Below are positions 45,559 through 54,501 of a stretch of 64,000 nt of DNA, in pieces; the stretch's first letter is position 1; the number at the start of each line of letters is the position of its first letter. The notes beneath the pieces are model-generated. The model did no database searches. It saw nothing but the letters and a program-made list of their open reading frames with translations, and was not told the origin of the DNA. The position numbers and the translations under genes were made by a program. This stretch comes from Croceivirga radicis (lineage in GTDB: Bacteria; Bacteroidota; Bacteroidia; Flavobacteriales; Flavobacteriaceae): NCBI RefSeq assembly GCF_002072105.2, contig NZ_MTBC01000003.1, positions 124,001 to 188,000 of the forward strand, given 5' to 3'.

Positions 45559-47949
45559 ATGGCCAAAAAACGGAGAAAATCCAAAGCATCTTCAACCCCT
45601 AAACCAAATCGGTTTGTACTATCCAAAAAGAACAAAATTATTTTTGGGTGTTTCTTAATCGTGTTGAGTATTGCCTTATTCTTCTCGTTTATCTCGTTTT
45701 ATTTTACCTGGCAAGCAGACCAAAGCTTGTTGACCGAATTTAGAGACCGCAATGCAGAGGCCAAAAACTTGCTCAATAAATTTGGAGCAGCGGTAAGCCA
45801 CTTTTTTATGTATAAGGGATTTGGGTTAGCATCTTTTGTGTTGCCTGTACTTATGGCCATTAGCGGACTATACTTTTTTTTAGGATTGCAATACAAAAAC
45901 TTAATTGGTAAGTGGATTTGGGGCCTCATAGGGATGATTTGGACCTCTATTGCTTTAGGTTTCTTTGCTTTTGAACAGCCGCTTTTGGGTGGATTGATAG
46001 GTTTTGAGATGAACGATTTTCTCCAAGATTATGTGGGTAAAATTGGAATTTTCTTGATATTGCTATTTACCCTTGTAGTGATCTTAGTCCAGTTGTTCAA
46101 CTTTTCACCAGAAGCTATTGGTAATTATTTTAGGGCGATGGATTTGCCCAAGCGGAAACCAAAACCAGCAAATAACGCTGTAACTTCAAACGTAGAAGAT
46201 ACACCGCTATCCATTTCTGATGAGGATACCGAAATTAATTTGGACACCTACACTCATAAAGAAGACATACCTCCATTAGAACCCGAAGTGCCAGAAGCAT
46301 CGACAACTAATACATCTGACATGGACATAACCATAGCCCAACCCGAAGAGGAGGAAGAAGATGTTAATTTACAGGTAGAGGCTGCCACAGTAGAAAAGGA
46401 AGAGACCAGCAGCACCGCGGAACAATTGGTAAAGGATTTTGGTGAGTTTGACCCAACCTTAGAACTTGGCAATTATAAATTCCCTCCGCTGGATTTGTTG
46501 GAGCAACATGGTGCTAATACAGGTATAACCATAAACCAGGAAGAGTTAGAAGAAAACAAGAACAAAATTGTTTCTACGCTTAAAAACTATAAAATTGGTA
46601 TTGCGCAGATAAAAGCAACAATTGGGCCTACCGTTACTTTATATGAAATAGTACCCGAAGCAGGTATTCGTATCTCTAAAATCAAAAATCTTGAAGACGA
46701 TATTGCACTTTCACTTGCTGCATTGGGTATTAGAATTATAGCACCAATACCTGGTAAAGGAACTATTGGTATTGAGGTGCCAAATAAAAATGCATCGGTT
46801 GTAAGTATGCGCTCGGTAATTGCTTCCTCTAAATTTCAAAAAGCAGAAATGCAGTTGCCCATTGCTTTTGGTAAAACCATTAGTAATGAAACCTTTGTGG
46901 TAGACCTTGCAAAAATGCCACACATGCTTATGGCGGGTGCTACCGGTCAGGGTAAATCGGTTGGTTTAAATGCAGTTATTACTTCCCTACTCTATAAAAA
47001 GCATCCAGCAGAAATAAAATTTGTACTGGTAGACCCTAAAAAGGTAGAATTAACGCTTTACAACAAAATTGAACGTCATTTCTTAGCCAAACTTCCAGAT
47101 TCTGAGGAAGCCATTATCACGGATAACAGTAAAGTTATTAGTACGCTAAATTCGCTTTGTATAGAAATGGATAACCGCTATGAGCTTTTAAAGACAGCCA
47201 TGGTTAGAAACATTAAAGAATACAACACCAAATTTAAGGCTCGTAAATTAAACCCTAACGAAGGACATAAATACCTACCTTACATTATTTTGGTGATAGA
47301 TGAGTTTGCAGATTTAATCATGACCGCAGGCAAAGAGGTAGAAACGCCTATTGCACGTTTGGCGCAGTTGGCAAGAGCTATTGGTATTCACTTAATTATT
47401 GCCACGCAAAGACCTTCTGTGAACGTAATTACCGGTATTATTAAGGCAAACTTCCCTGCACGGATTGCATTTAGGGTTACCTCTAAAATTGATTCTAGAA
47501 CTATATTAGATGCGCAAGGTGCAGATCAATTAATTGGTCGTGGAGATATGCTATACACTCAGGGTAATGATGTTACCCGTATACAATGTGCGTTTGTAGA
47601 CACTCCTGAAGTTAGTAAAATAACCGAATTTATTGGGTCTCAACGGGCATTTCCAGACGCTCATTTACTGCCAGAATATGTTGGTGAGGACTCTGGCACG
47701 GGAATTGATATTGATGTGAGCGACAGGGACAGTAAGTTTAGAGAAGCGGCAGAAGTTATTGTCATTGCCCAGCAAGGTTCGGCCTCTTTAATTCAGCGTA
47801 AGCTAAAGTTAGGTTATAACCGTGCAGGTAGAATAATAGATCAATTAGAAGCTGCGGGAATTGTTGGCCCTTTTGAAGGTAGTAAAGCTAGACAGGTACT
47901 GGTACCAGACATGGTTGCTTTAGACCAATTATTAGAAAACGAATCGTAA
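45559..47949 (+). CDS. ftsK: FtsK/SpoIIIE family DNA translocase
   Basis: 796 residues. Four to five membrane helices lie at about 27-180, then an acidic linker (about 205-290, rich in Asp, Glu and Thr), then the motor. The beta domain has Walker A GATGQGKSVGLN near residue 459 and the Walker B-type IILVIDEFADLIM. LARAIGIHLIIATQRPSVNVITG follows. The C-terminal gamma winged helix, which reads KOPS-like sites, is seen as ASLIQRKLKLGYNRAGRIIDQLEAAGIVG. It moves chromosome ends at the septum and activates XerCD. lolA follows by 20 nt. Confidence 0.97.
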   Translation: MAKKRRKSKASSTPKPNRFVLSKKNKIIFGCFLIVLSIALFFSFISFYFTWQADQSLLTEFRDRNAEAKNLLNKFGAAVSHFFMYKGFGLASFVLPVLMAISGLYFFLGLQYKNLIGKWIWGLIGMIWTSIALGFFAFEQPLLGGLIGFEMNDFLQDYVGKIGIFLILLFTLVVILVQLFNFSPEAIGNYFRAMDLPKRKPKPANNAVTSNVEDTPLSISDEDTEINLDTYTHKEDIPPLEPEVPEASTTNTSDMDITIAQPEEEEEDVNLQVEAATVEKEETSSTAEQLVKDFGEFDPTLELGNYKFPPLDLLEQHGANTGITINQEELEENKNKIVSTLKNYKIGIAQIKATIGPTVTLYEIVPEAGIRISKIKNLEDDIALSLAALGIRIIAPIPGKGTIGIEVPNKNASVVSMRSVIASSKFQKAEMQLPIAFGKTISNETFVVDLAKMPHMLMAGATGQGKSVGLNAVITSLLYKKHPAEIKFVLVDPKKVELTLYNKIERHFLAKLPDSEEAIITDNSKVISTLNSLCIEMDNRYELLKTAMVRNIKEYNTKFKARKLNPNEGHKYLPYIILVIDEFADLIMTAGKEVETPIARLAQLARAIGIHLIIATQRPSVNVITGIIKANFPARIAFRVTSKIDSRTILDAQGADQLIGRGDMLYTQGNDVTRIQCAFVDTPEVSKITEFIGSQRAFPDAHLLPEYVGEDSGTGIDIDVSDRDSKFREAAEVIVIAQQGSASLIQRKLKLGYNRAGRIIDQLEAAGIVGPFEGSKARQVLVPDMVALDQLLENES

Positions 47950-47969
47950 TTTAAAACGAATAGAAAAAC

Positions 47970-48614
47970 ATGAAAAAAGTACTATCCTTAATTTTAGTAT
48001 TAGGTTTAACTACTGCAGCATTTGCACAAAATTCCCAAAAGGCAAAAGCGTTATTAGATGATGTATACAACAAGGTAAAGTCTTATGACAATATTGAAGT
48101 TGCTTTTAAATATGCCTTAGAAAATACCGAGGCCAACACCAAGAGTGAAACCAAAGGCAATGCAAGCCTAGCAGGAGAAAAATACCGGGTAAACCTATTT
48201 GGGGCTACCCAGATTTATGATGGTAACAAAGTGTATACCATTGTACCGGATAATGAAGAAGTAACCATAGATGATAAATCCGAAGAAGAAAATACGGTTA
48301 CCCCTTCTAAAATGCTTACTTTTTATAGAGAAGGGCACAACTATGAGTGGGATATTCTACAAAATGTAAATGGCAGAAAAATACAATACGTAAAGCTTAC
48401 ACCAATAGATAGTAATTCTGAAATTAAGTCTATTCTGTTGGGTATAGATGCCGAAACCAAACACATTTATAAGTTGATAGAAACCGGAAAAAACAGTACC
48501 AAAACTACTATCACAGTTAATTCTTTTAAAACGAATCAGCCATTATCAAAAAGCTTGTTTACCTTTGACCAAGCCAAGTATGAAGACGAAGGATATTACA
48601 TTATTAAAAACTAA
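47970..48614 (+). CDS. lolA: Outer-membrane lipoprotein carrier LolA-like protein
   Basis: A 214-residue periplasmic protein with a clear signal peptide (MKKVLSLILVLGLTTAAFAQ). The mature start KAKALLDDVYNKVKSYDNIEVAFKYALEN, the strand pattern that follows (GNASLAGEKYRVNLFGATQIYDGNKVYTIVPD), and the C-terminal NQPLSKSLFTFDQ fit the LolA fold. LolA shuttles lipoproteins from LolCDE to the outer membrane. It is grouped with ftsK upstream and an LptF/G permease downstream, though a terminator separates it from the latter. Confidence 0.88.
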   Translation: MKKVLSLILVLGLTTAAFAQNSQKAKALLDDVYNKVKSYDNIEVAFKYALENTEANTKSETKGNASLAGEKYRVNLFGATQIYDGNKVYTIVPDNEEVTIDDKSEEENTVTPSKMLTFYREGHNYEWDILQNVNGRKIQYVKLTPIDSNSEIKSILLGIDAETKHIYKLIETGKNSTKTTITVNSFKTNQPLSKSLFTFDQAKYEDEGYYIIKN

Positions 48615-48637
48615 TATCCCGTATAGATAAAACAAGT

Positions 48638-48676
48638 TAAAAGAGGTCCTTGGCTTAAGGCCCTCTTTTATTTTTA
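48638..48676 (+). terminator. Terminator after lolA
   Basis: Stem TAAAAGAGG (48638-48646) with CCTCTTTTA (48662-48670), an inner CCTT/AAGG, and a T-rich 3' end. The downstream permease gene begins 23 nt later, so some read-through or a promoter nearby is expected. Confidence 0.8.
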
Positions 48677-48698
48677 TAAAACACAAGAAAGCAAGCCC

Positions 48699-50186
48699 GT
48701 GTTACCCATAATTGACCGGTATATTTTATCGCGATTCCTTTACAACTTTTTTAGTTCGTTCGCCATATTAATGGTCATCTTTATCTTTCAAACTGTTTGG
48801 TTATTCATAGACGATTTGGCGGGTAAAGACTTAGATTTGGCCATAATTGGCAAATTCTTGCTGTATTATATGCCTACCCTTATAGATAAGGTACTGCCGC
48901 TTACGGTACTGTTAGCTTCTATTTTAACATTTGGAACCTTTGCAGAAAATTATGAGTTTGCGGCCATGAAGGCCTCTGGTGTATCACTACAAAAAGCCAT
49001 GCGTAGCATTATTGTTTTTGTAATGGTTTTAGGTGTTGGTGCCTTTTTCTTGGCCAACAACATTATACCAGCTTCTGAACAGAAGATTTTTAACATGCGA
49101 AGAAATATTGCTAAAGTAAAACCTGCAGCGGTAATTGTAGAAGGTGTTTTTAGTGATATTGAAGGTACGGACATGAATATGAAAGTGGCCAAAAAATCTG
49201 GAGATAACGACCAATTTCTAGAGGATGTTATAATTCACCAAAAATCAAAAAATAACGTAAACACTACGGTAATTAAGGCAAAGCAAGGAGAGCTTATTAG
49301 TAGTGAAGGTTCTGATATTATATCGTTGGTGCTTAAAGATGGGCATTATTACGAAGACATGAATGCCAAATCTGCCGAAAAGAAACGTAAGCATCCTTAT
49401 ACCCGTTCTTATTTTGACGTATACACTAAAAATATAGATGTTTCTTCGTTAAATGAACAAGATATTGAAGCGGAGTCTGATATTATGACGGATAAGATGA
49501 AAAATGTCGTTCGGCTTAATAAAGATATTGACTCTCTAAAAGAGAGCAACCAAAAACAAGTTGCAGCCTTTTCTAAGAATATTTATTCTAGGATGGGGGC
49601 GTTTCCGGCCACAAAGAAAGATTCGATAAGCAAAACGTTTATCAAGGAAAAAGCACAAGATAGCACCAAAAAAGACTCCACTATTGCCATTGCTTCCATA
49701 CCAGATTTATACAAAGAATGGCAACAGACGCAAATTTATAACAACGCGAAGAATTCCGTAAAGAATATTATGAATACGGTAAATTCCAAAAAAGATGAGC
49801 TAAACAAACGTTACGAAATTTATAACCGTCATATTTTATCCCTTCATAAAAAGTTTGCCTTGGCACTTTCCTGTATTATTCTCTTTTTTGTTGGTGCACC
49901 ACTTGGGGCCATTATTAGAAAAGGAGGTTTAGGTTTGCCAATGGTAATAGCCATAGTCTTGTTTTTGGCCTATTATTTTATTGGAGTTTTTGCAGAAAAT
50001 TCAGCAAAAAAAGGCGGTATCAATCCTATTTTAGGTGCTTGGTTATCTACCATCATAATGCTTCCTTTGGGGGTTTATCTAACCAAAAGAGCTACCGAAG
50101 ATCGGGGCTTAATGGGAGATGGTAATTGGATCCAACAACTATCTAAATTGTTTAAAAAGAAGAAAAAGACACAAGCTGCTAATTAA
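48699..50186 (+). CDS. LptF/LptG family LPS export permease
   Basis: A 495-residue inner-membrane permease of the YjgP/YjgQ family. Three helices at the N-terminus (to about residue 120, with the conserved FGTFAENYEFAAMKASGVSLQKAMR), a long periplasmic domain with a charged insert (about 225-360), then three C-terminal helices (FFVGAPLGAIIRKGGLGLPMVIAIVLF). With LptB, C and A it extracts lipopolysaccharide. The start is GTG at 48699, before LPIIDRYILSRFLYNFF, the family's usual N-terminus. ribB starts 1 nt after its stop. Confidence 0.92.
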   Translation: MLPIIDRYILSRFLYNFFSSFAILMVIFIFQTVWLFIDDLAGKDLDLAIIGKFLLYYMPTLIDKVLPLTVLLASILTFGTFAENYEFAAMKASGVSLQKAMRSIIVFVMVLGVGAFFLANNIIPASEQKIFNMRRNIAKVKPAAVIVEGVFSDIEGTDMNMKVAKKSGDNDQFLEDVIIHQKSKNNVNTTVIKAKQGELISSEGSDIISLVLKDGHYYEDMNAKSAEKKRKHPYTRSYFDVYTKNIDVSSLNEQDIEAESDIMTDKMKNVVRLNKDIDSLKESNQKQVAAFSKNIYSRMGAFPATKKDSISKTFIKEKAQDSTKKDSTIAIASIPDLYKEWQQTQIYNNAKNSVKNIMNTVNSKKDELNKRYEIYNRHILSLHKKFALALSCIILFFVGAPLGAIIRKGGLGLPMVIAIVLFLAYYFIGVFAENSAKKGGINPILGAWLSTIIMLPLGVYLTKRATEDRGLMGDGNWIQQLSKLFKKKKKTQAAN

Positions 50187-50187
50187 A

Positions 50188-51315
50188 ATGCAAGAGATAC
50201 AATTAAATTCAATAGAAGAGGCAATTGCGGACATAAGGGCCGGTAAAGTAATAATTGTAGTTGACGATGAAAATCGGGAAAATGAAGGAGACTTTTTAGC
50301 TGCTGCAGAATTGATTACCCCAGAAACCATAAACTTCATGGCCACTCATGGCAAGGGTTTAATATGTGCTCCATTGACCGAAGGCCGTTGTCATCAGCTT
50401 GGATTACACCGAATGGTTACTCACAATACGGACCCTTTAGAAACTGCCTTTACCGTTTCTGTAGATTTAAGAGGAAACGGGGTAACCACTGGAATTTCTG
50501 CTAGTGATAGGGCAAAAACCGTATTGTCTCTTGTAGATAATAATACCAAGGCCCATGAATTAGGTAGACCCGGACATATTTTTCCACTAATTGCCAAAGA
50601 AGGTGGCGTTCTTAGAAGAACAGGACATACAGAAGCAGCTATAGACTTTGCCAGATTGGCCGGTTTAAAACCTGCCGGGGTTATAGTGGAAATTATGAAC
50701 GAAGATGGTTCTATGGCTCGCTTACCACAATTGATGGATGTTGCCAAGAGGTTCAACCTAAAGATTGTTTCTATAGAGGATTTGGTGGCATACCGAATGG
50801 AACACGATAGTCTTATAGAAAAGAAAGAGGATTTTACCATTAAAACCCGTTTTGGTGACTTTCGCTTGCGCGCCTATAAACAAACCACTAACGATCAAGT
50901 ACATATTGCCTTAACCAAAGGAAGTTGGAAAAAAGGTGAGACCGTTCTTACTCGTATTAATAGCACCTTAGTTAACAACGATATTTTAGGAACTTTGACC
51001 AATAATCCGGATGATAAACTATCTGATATGTTCAAGGCTATTGATAAAGAAGAAAAAGGTGCTTTTGTGTTCATAAACCAAGAACCAAAAAGCATGAACT
51101 TACTTTCTAGACTTGCTCAAGTAAAAGAGTTACAGGCCAATGGTGTTTTTAAGGCTCCTAAAATAGAAATGGACAACAAGGATTTTGGCGTAGGCGCTCA
51201 AATCTTGCATGATCTTAACCTAACCAAAATACGATTGCTTACCAACTCGGAACAAAGTAAACGCGTTGGTATTGTTGGTTATGGGCTAGAGATTGTAGAT
51301 TATGTAGGCTATTAA
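50188..51315 (+). CDS. ribB: 3,4-dihydroxy-2-butanone-4-phosphate synthase with degenerate GTP cyclohydrolase II domain
   Basis: 375 residues in the RibBA layout. The N-terminal half (about 1-200) has an intact RibB site, VVDDENRENEGDF and RRTGHTEAAIDFARLA, and makes the four-carbon unit of riboflavin from ribulose 5-phosphate. The C-terminal half aligns with RibA at DFGVGAQILHDLNLTKIRLLTN and GYGLEIVDYV, but the zinc-cysteine segment (E. coli HSECLTGD...CDCG) is replaced by TRINSTLVNNDILGTL with no Cys, and the arginine-rich catalytic loop is gone. I infer RibB activity only, with a separate RibA elsewhere. The ATG at 50188 is 1 nt past the permease stop; a longer in-frame start would overlap that gene. 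Confidence 0.93.
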   Translation: MQEIQLNSIEEAIADIRAGKVIIVVDDENRENEGDFLAAAELITPETINFMATHGKGLICAPLTEGRCHQLGLHRMVTHNTDPLETAFTVSVDLRGNGVTTGISASDRAKTVLSLVDNNTKAHELGRPGHIFPLIAKEGGVLRRTGHTEAAIDFARLAGLKPAGVIVEIMNEDGSMARLPQLMDVAKRFNLKIVSIEDLVAYRMEHDSLIEKKEDFTIKTRFGDFRLRAYKQTTNDQVHIALTKGSWKKGETVLTRINSTLVNNDILGTLTNNPDDKLSDMFKAIDKEEKGAFVFINQEPKSMNLLSRLAQVKELQANGVFKAPKIEMDNKDFGVGAQILHDLNLTKIRLLTNSEQSKRVGIVGYGLEIVDYVGY

Positions 51316-51322
51316 TAAGTGG

Positions 51323-52513
51323 CTATAGCGCGGAAATAACCGCTAACATTTTGTTTGCCCTTTCTTGCATTTCAGTTTCGGACCAACCTAATTTTATTAA
51401 ACAAGAAATGTTTCTAGATACCCATTGATCAGAACTAGAAAAATCTGTCTTGTTATAATCTGGTAACTGGTCAATTACCTCATGTGGCAATTTTCCAAGA
51501 GCGGTTTTGTGAATAAGATGTTCCCATTTTCGATAGTAATGCCAATTGTTATCAAACCAATAAAAACAAGCATCTACCCCATTTTCACCAAACAACTTAT
51601 GCGCTTTTTTAGCCAGTTGATGAGAGGGCAAGTAAAAATTTAAAAAAGAATAATTTTCAACTCCTCCTTCTGGAACTCGTCTAAAATTAACTTTATCTGA
51701 TTGGCCCAATGTATTTTTTAGAATAGTGAAATTACGTTTTTGCAGGGCCAAAATGCCGTCTAGCTTCTTAAGTTGGGCACAGCCTACCGCCGCGTTCAAT
51801 TCAGAAATTCTAAAATTATATCCCAAGAATGGATGCGCTTCTGCCCCCCTATCCATACCAATATGGTCATGACCGTGGTCTGCATACATATGGGCATTCT
51901 CATAATACGTTTTATTATTGGTAATTACCGCACCGCCTTCGCCACAGGTAATCGTTTTTACATAATCAAAAGAAAAACAACCCAAATCACCAATACTTCC
52001 TAAGGGAGCACCTTTATAGGTACCTCCAATAGCTTGGCAGGCATCTTCTAAAAGCAACAAACTATGTTTGGCACAAATAGCCTTTAATTTATCTAAATCT
52101 GCCATTGAACCACACATGTGTACTGGCATCACCACCTTTGTTTTAGGTGTTATGGCTTTTTCTACGGCCTCGGGATCTAAGGTAAGGGTGTCATCCACGT
52201 CTACTAAAATAGGTACGGCCCCAATAGCTAGAATAGATTCAAAACTTGCAACAAAAGTAAATGTAGGCATGATTACTTCATCACCAGCACCAACTCCGGC
52301 ACTAGCCAATGCAACGGTTAAGGCAGCGGTACCACTACTTACTACATGTGCGTAATTAGATTGCATACGTTTTGCCAATGCCTTTTCTAGTTCTTTAGCT
52401 TTCCAGTGCCCGTTACGCATACCATCAAACCCATAGCGCATTAAAACAGTAGAATTTAATACATCATTTACTTCTTTTTTTTCTTCGTCCGAAAAAATTT
52501 CAAAACCTGGCAT
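51323..52513 (-). CDS. kdnA: DegT/DnrJ/EryC1 aminotransferase, KdnA-like
   Basis: A 396-residue PLP sugar aminotransferase. The PLP lysine lies in CFSFDYVKTITCGEGGAVITNN. Blocks such as MPVHMCGSMADL, LLLEDACQAIGGTYKGAPLG, DHGHDHIGMDRGAEAHPF and NGVDACFYWFDNNWHYYRKWEHL closely resemble, from memory, Shewanella KdnA, which makes 8-amino-3,8-dideoxy-Kdo, a lipid A core sugar that lowers cationic-peptide binding. KdnB, the oxidase partner, is not adjacent. The gene is convergent with ribB (7 nt between the two coding regions, no terminator). The specific role rests on recalled similarity. Confidence 0.75.
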   Translation of the reverse strand: MPGFEIFSDEEKKEVNDVLNSTVLMRYGFDGMRNGHWKAKELEKALAKRMQSNYAHVVSSGTAALTVALASAGVGAGDEVIMPTFTFVASFESILAIGAVPILVDVDDTLTLDPEAVEKAITPKTKVVMPVHMCGSMADLDKLKAICAKHSLLLLEDACQAIGGTYKGAPLGSIGDLGCFSFDYVKTITCGEGGAVITNNKTYYENAHMYADHGHDHIGMDRGAEAHPFLGYNFRISELNAAVGCAQLKKLDGILALQKRNFTILKNTLGQSDKVNFRRVPEGGVENYSFLNFYLPSHQLAKKAHKLFGENGVDACFYWFDNNWHYYRKWEHLIHKTALGKLPHEVIDQLPDYNKTDFSSSDQWVSRNISCLIKLGWSETEMQERANKMLAVISAL

Positions 52514-52630
52514 AGCTTATTTTTAATAGGAAAACAAAAGTAGGAATTAGAAAAGGAATAACCATTGGTAAAATTTACTTGAAATTGTTTTCTAGAAATT
52601 AAAAAAGGTTCTTATATTTGCACCCGCTTA

Positions 52631-52715
52631 GGAGAAATGGCAGAGTGGTCGAATGCGGCAGTCTTGAAAACTGTTGAGGGTCACACCTCCGGGGGTTCGA
52701 ATCCCTCTTTCTCCG
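52631..52715 (+). tRNA. tRNA-Ser (anticodon UGA)
   Basis: The acceptor stem GGAGAAA/TTTCTCC pairs fully. The anticodon stem-loop CAGT-CTTGAAA-ACTG gives anticodon TGA (codon UCA). A long variable arm (class II) and a T-arm with GGTTCGAATCC are present. The discriminator is G and CCA is not encoded. A hairpin terminator follows 25 nt later. Confidence 0.96.
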
Positions 52716-52739
52716 CAAATGGGTGCTAAGCCCAACAAT

Positions 52740-52773
52740 AAAAAACCGCAGAGTTAGCTCTAGCGGTTTTTTT
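52740..52773 (+). terminator. Terminator after tRNA-Ser
   Basis: Stem AAAAACCGC/GCGGTTTTT with an inner AGAG/CTCT, followed by a T tract. It ends the tRNA transcript. Confidence 0.88.
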
Positions 52774-53313
52774 ATTACCTCTAATTTGACCTTTTTAAAC
52801 ACAAGTTTCTGAGTTACGCTTTTACCTATTATCAGTTTATGTATTGGAAATGTTTTACACTACCTAATAGTTAAAAGCACCTAAAGGATATCTGAATTAA
52901 GCATAGACCATAATAGTACTGTAAACTATTAAGTAGGTTTTGTAACCATTTTAGCTATTGGAATACTTAAATATCACGGCACCATGCCAGCTTTCTTGAT
53001 TATGAACTATTACTACGCTTTTAAATCATACTCGAATCAGGAAAATACTCTTGTAAAATCCGCTTTACCAAAAATTACCTGTTGAAAAAAGAAATTGAGG
53101 GAGGCCCATTACTAGTTTTTAATTTCCGTAATCAATTCAAAATCACGTTAAACGACACTTTTTTACCGCTCATCTACACATCGATCCTCATAAATATCGA
53201 TGAAATGCGCATTTTTATCGGTTAAAATGCAAAACCTATGAATTTTTCATAAGTCCTTCATTTCATTCTTTACGGACATTTGTAATGTAAATAGTTCAAA
53301 AACCCAATTTGTT
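52774..53313. other. Intergenic region upstream of the PD40 gene
   Basis: 540 nt with no convincing ORF. It is AT-rich. The right part holds three perfect inverted repeats: CATCGAT/ATCGATG (53179-53202), GCATTTT/AAAATGC (53209-53230) and TATGAA-TTT-TTCATA (53237-53251). The promoter of the PD40-PorP/SprF operon should lie here, but no full TAnnTTTG box is seen. The left part (52774-53170) shows nothing I can name. Confidence 0.5.
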
Positions 53314-54444
53314 ATGAAACCTACTTTAAAATTTTGCTTAACGGCTTTCTTTGCAGTTCTTGCCAGTAGCGCTTCTTTAAATGCGCAAGGCATAGAAAAA
53401 AACGAAACGAACAAAAACATTGATGATTATCTTGAGCTTTTAGCTTTAGGATATTCTGAAGTTGAAATCTTCCAAGATTTAGGCAATGTAAATTTTATAC
53501 TTGAAAAATATGATGTTGCTGCCTTCTGGTATGAAAAATTGATGGCTACGAATGCTCTTGGTGCAGACAAATCCAAATATGAAGAAAGATTGGCTTTTGC
53601 CCAAGAAAAAATGCAAAACGGCAACACCCGACTAACCTCTGCTGAAGACTGGTTGGCTCAAATAGAAAAAGACTATCAACCTAATACCGGCAATGCACAA
53701 AACAGTGTTGCAGCCTTAAAAGAAAACTTAAAACTAAGTAGTGAGGTTGTTGTGTCTCCTAATGGTAAATATGCGTTTTTTACCATGGCTTCTTTTATAA
53801 AACCAGAATATGGAGCATTTTCTAAAAAAGAAGAAGTACATGAATTATACCGGGTAGAGTTAACTGGCGATAAGTATACTAATATTACCAAGTTAAAGGT
53901 ATGTCCAAAGCATTTTTCTGCTAAACACCCAACTATTTCCGCAGATGGTAAGCAATTGTTCTTTGCATCTAACATGCCAGGTACTTATGGCAAATATGAT
54001 ATCTATGTTGCCAATGTATTTGCTAACGGCGCAGTTGGTAAACCATTAAACCTAGGCCCAAAGGTTAACACTAAGAAAGATGATATTAATCCAAGCTTTG
54101 GTGCAGACAACACTTTATATTTTGCCTCTAACGGTAGAAAAGGTTTTGGCGGATTGGATTTATATGCCGTAACAATAAACGATTCAAAATTAGGCGACTC
54201 TAAAAATCTTGGTAACAGCATTAATAGTTCAAAAGACGACTTTGCTATCCAATTTAATGGTCAAGATGGTTTGGCACATGTAACTACAAATAGAATCAAA
54301 TCTAACACAATTAGTCAGGTTGCTGTAGCTTTTCCAAAGAGTAAAACCGCCATTAGCATACAAAAAGACGAAGACGCCCTAATGAGAGCGTTAAACCACG
54401 ACACTACAAAAGATTTATCAACAACAACATTTGACGATGAATAA
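53314..54444 (+). CDS. Exported PD40 (WD40-like beta-propeller) protein
   Basis: 376 residues with a signal peptide (MKPTLKFCLTAFFAVLASSASLNAQ). Residues about 45-100 look like a single TPR-type helical pair (LEKYDVAAFWYEKLMA). From about 140 there are PD40/WD40-like blades: VVVSPNGKYAFFTM, HPTISADGKQLFFASNMPGTYGKYDIYVA and NPSFGADNTLYFASNGRKGFGGLDLYA. Relatives such as PorE and OmpA-type partners of SprF carry a C-terminal OmpA domain; here the protein ends without one (TTFDDE). It is followed by a PorP/SprF-SPOR gene (57 nt), so the two probably form an envelope complex. Confidence 0.85.
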   Translation: MKPTLKFCLTAFFAVLASSASLNAQGIEKNETNKNIDDYLELLALGYSEVEIFQDLGNVNFILEKYDVAAFWYEKLMATNALGADKSKYEERLAFAQEKMQNGNTRLTSAEDWLAQIEKDYQPNTGNAQNSVAALKENLKLSSEVVVSPNGKYAFFTMASFIKPEYGAFSKKEEVHELYRVELTGDKYTNITKLKVCPKHFSAKHPTISADGKQLFFASNMPGTYGKYDIYVANVFANGAVGKPLNLGPKVNTKKDDINPSFGADNTLYFASNGRKGFGGLDLYAVTINDSKLGDSKNLGNSINSSKDDFAIQFNGQDGLAHVTTNRIKSNTISQVAVAFPKSKTAISIQKDEDALMRALNHDTTKDLSTTTFDDE

Positions 54445-54501
54445 TAGCCAATAGCTATAGAGCTCCCCATAAAAAATTTTACCCCTAAATCCCCAAGTAT
54501 T

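Noticed and set aside
52599-52802. Minus-strand open frame across the tRNA-Ser gene
   Set aside because: It runs antisense through a well-folded tRNA and its terminator, with no protein-like composition.
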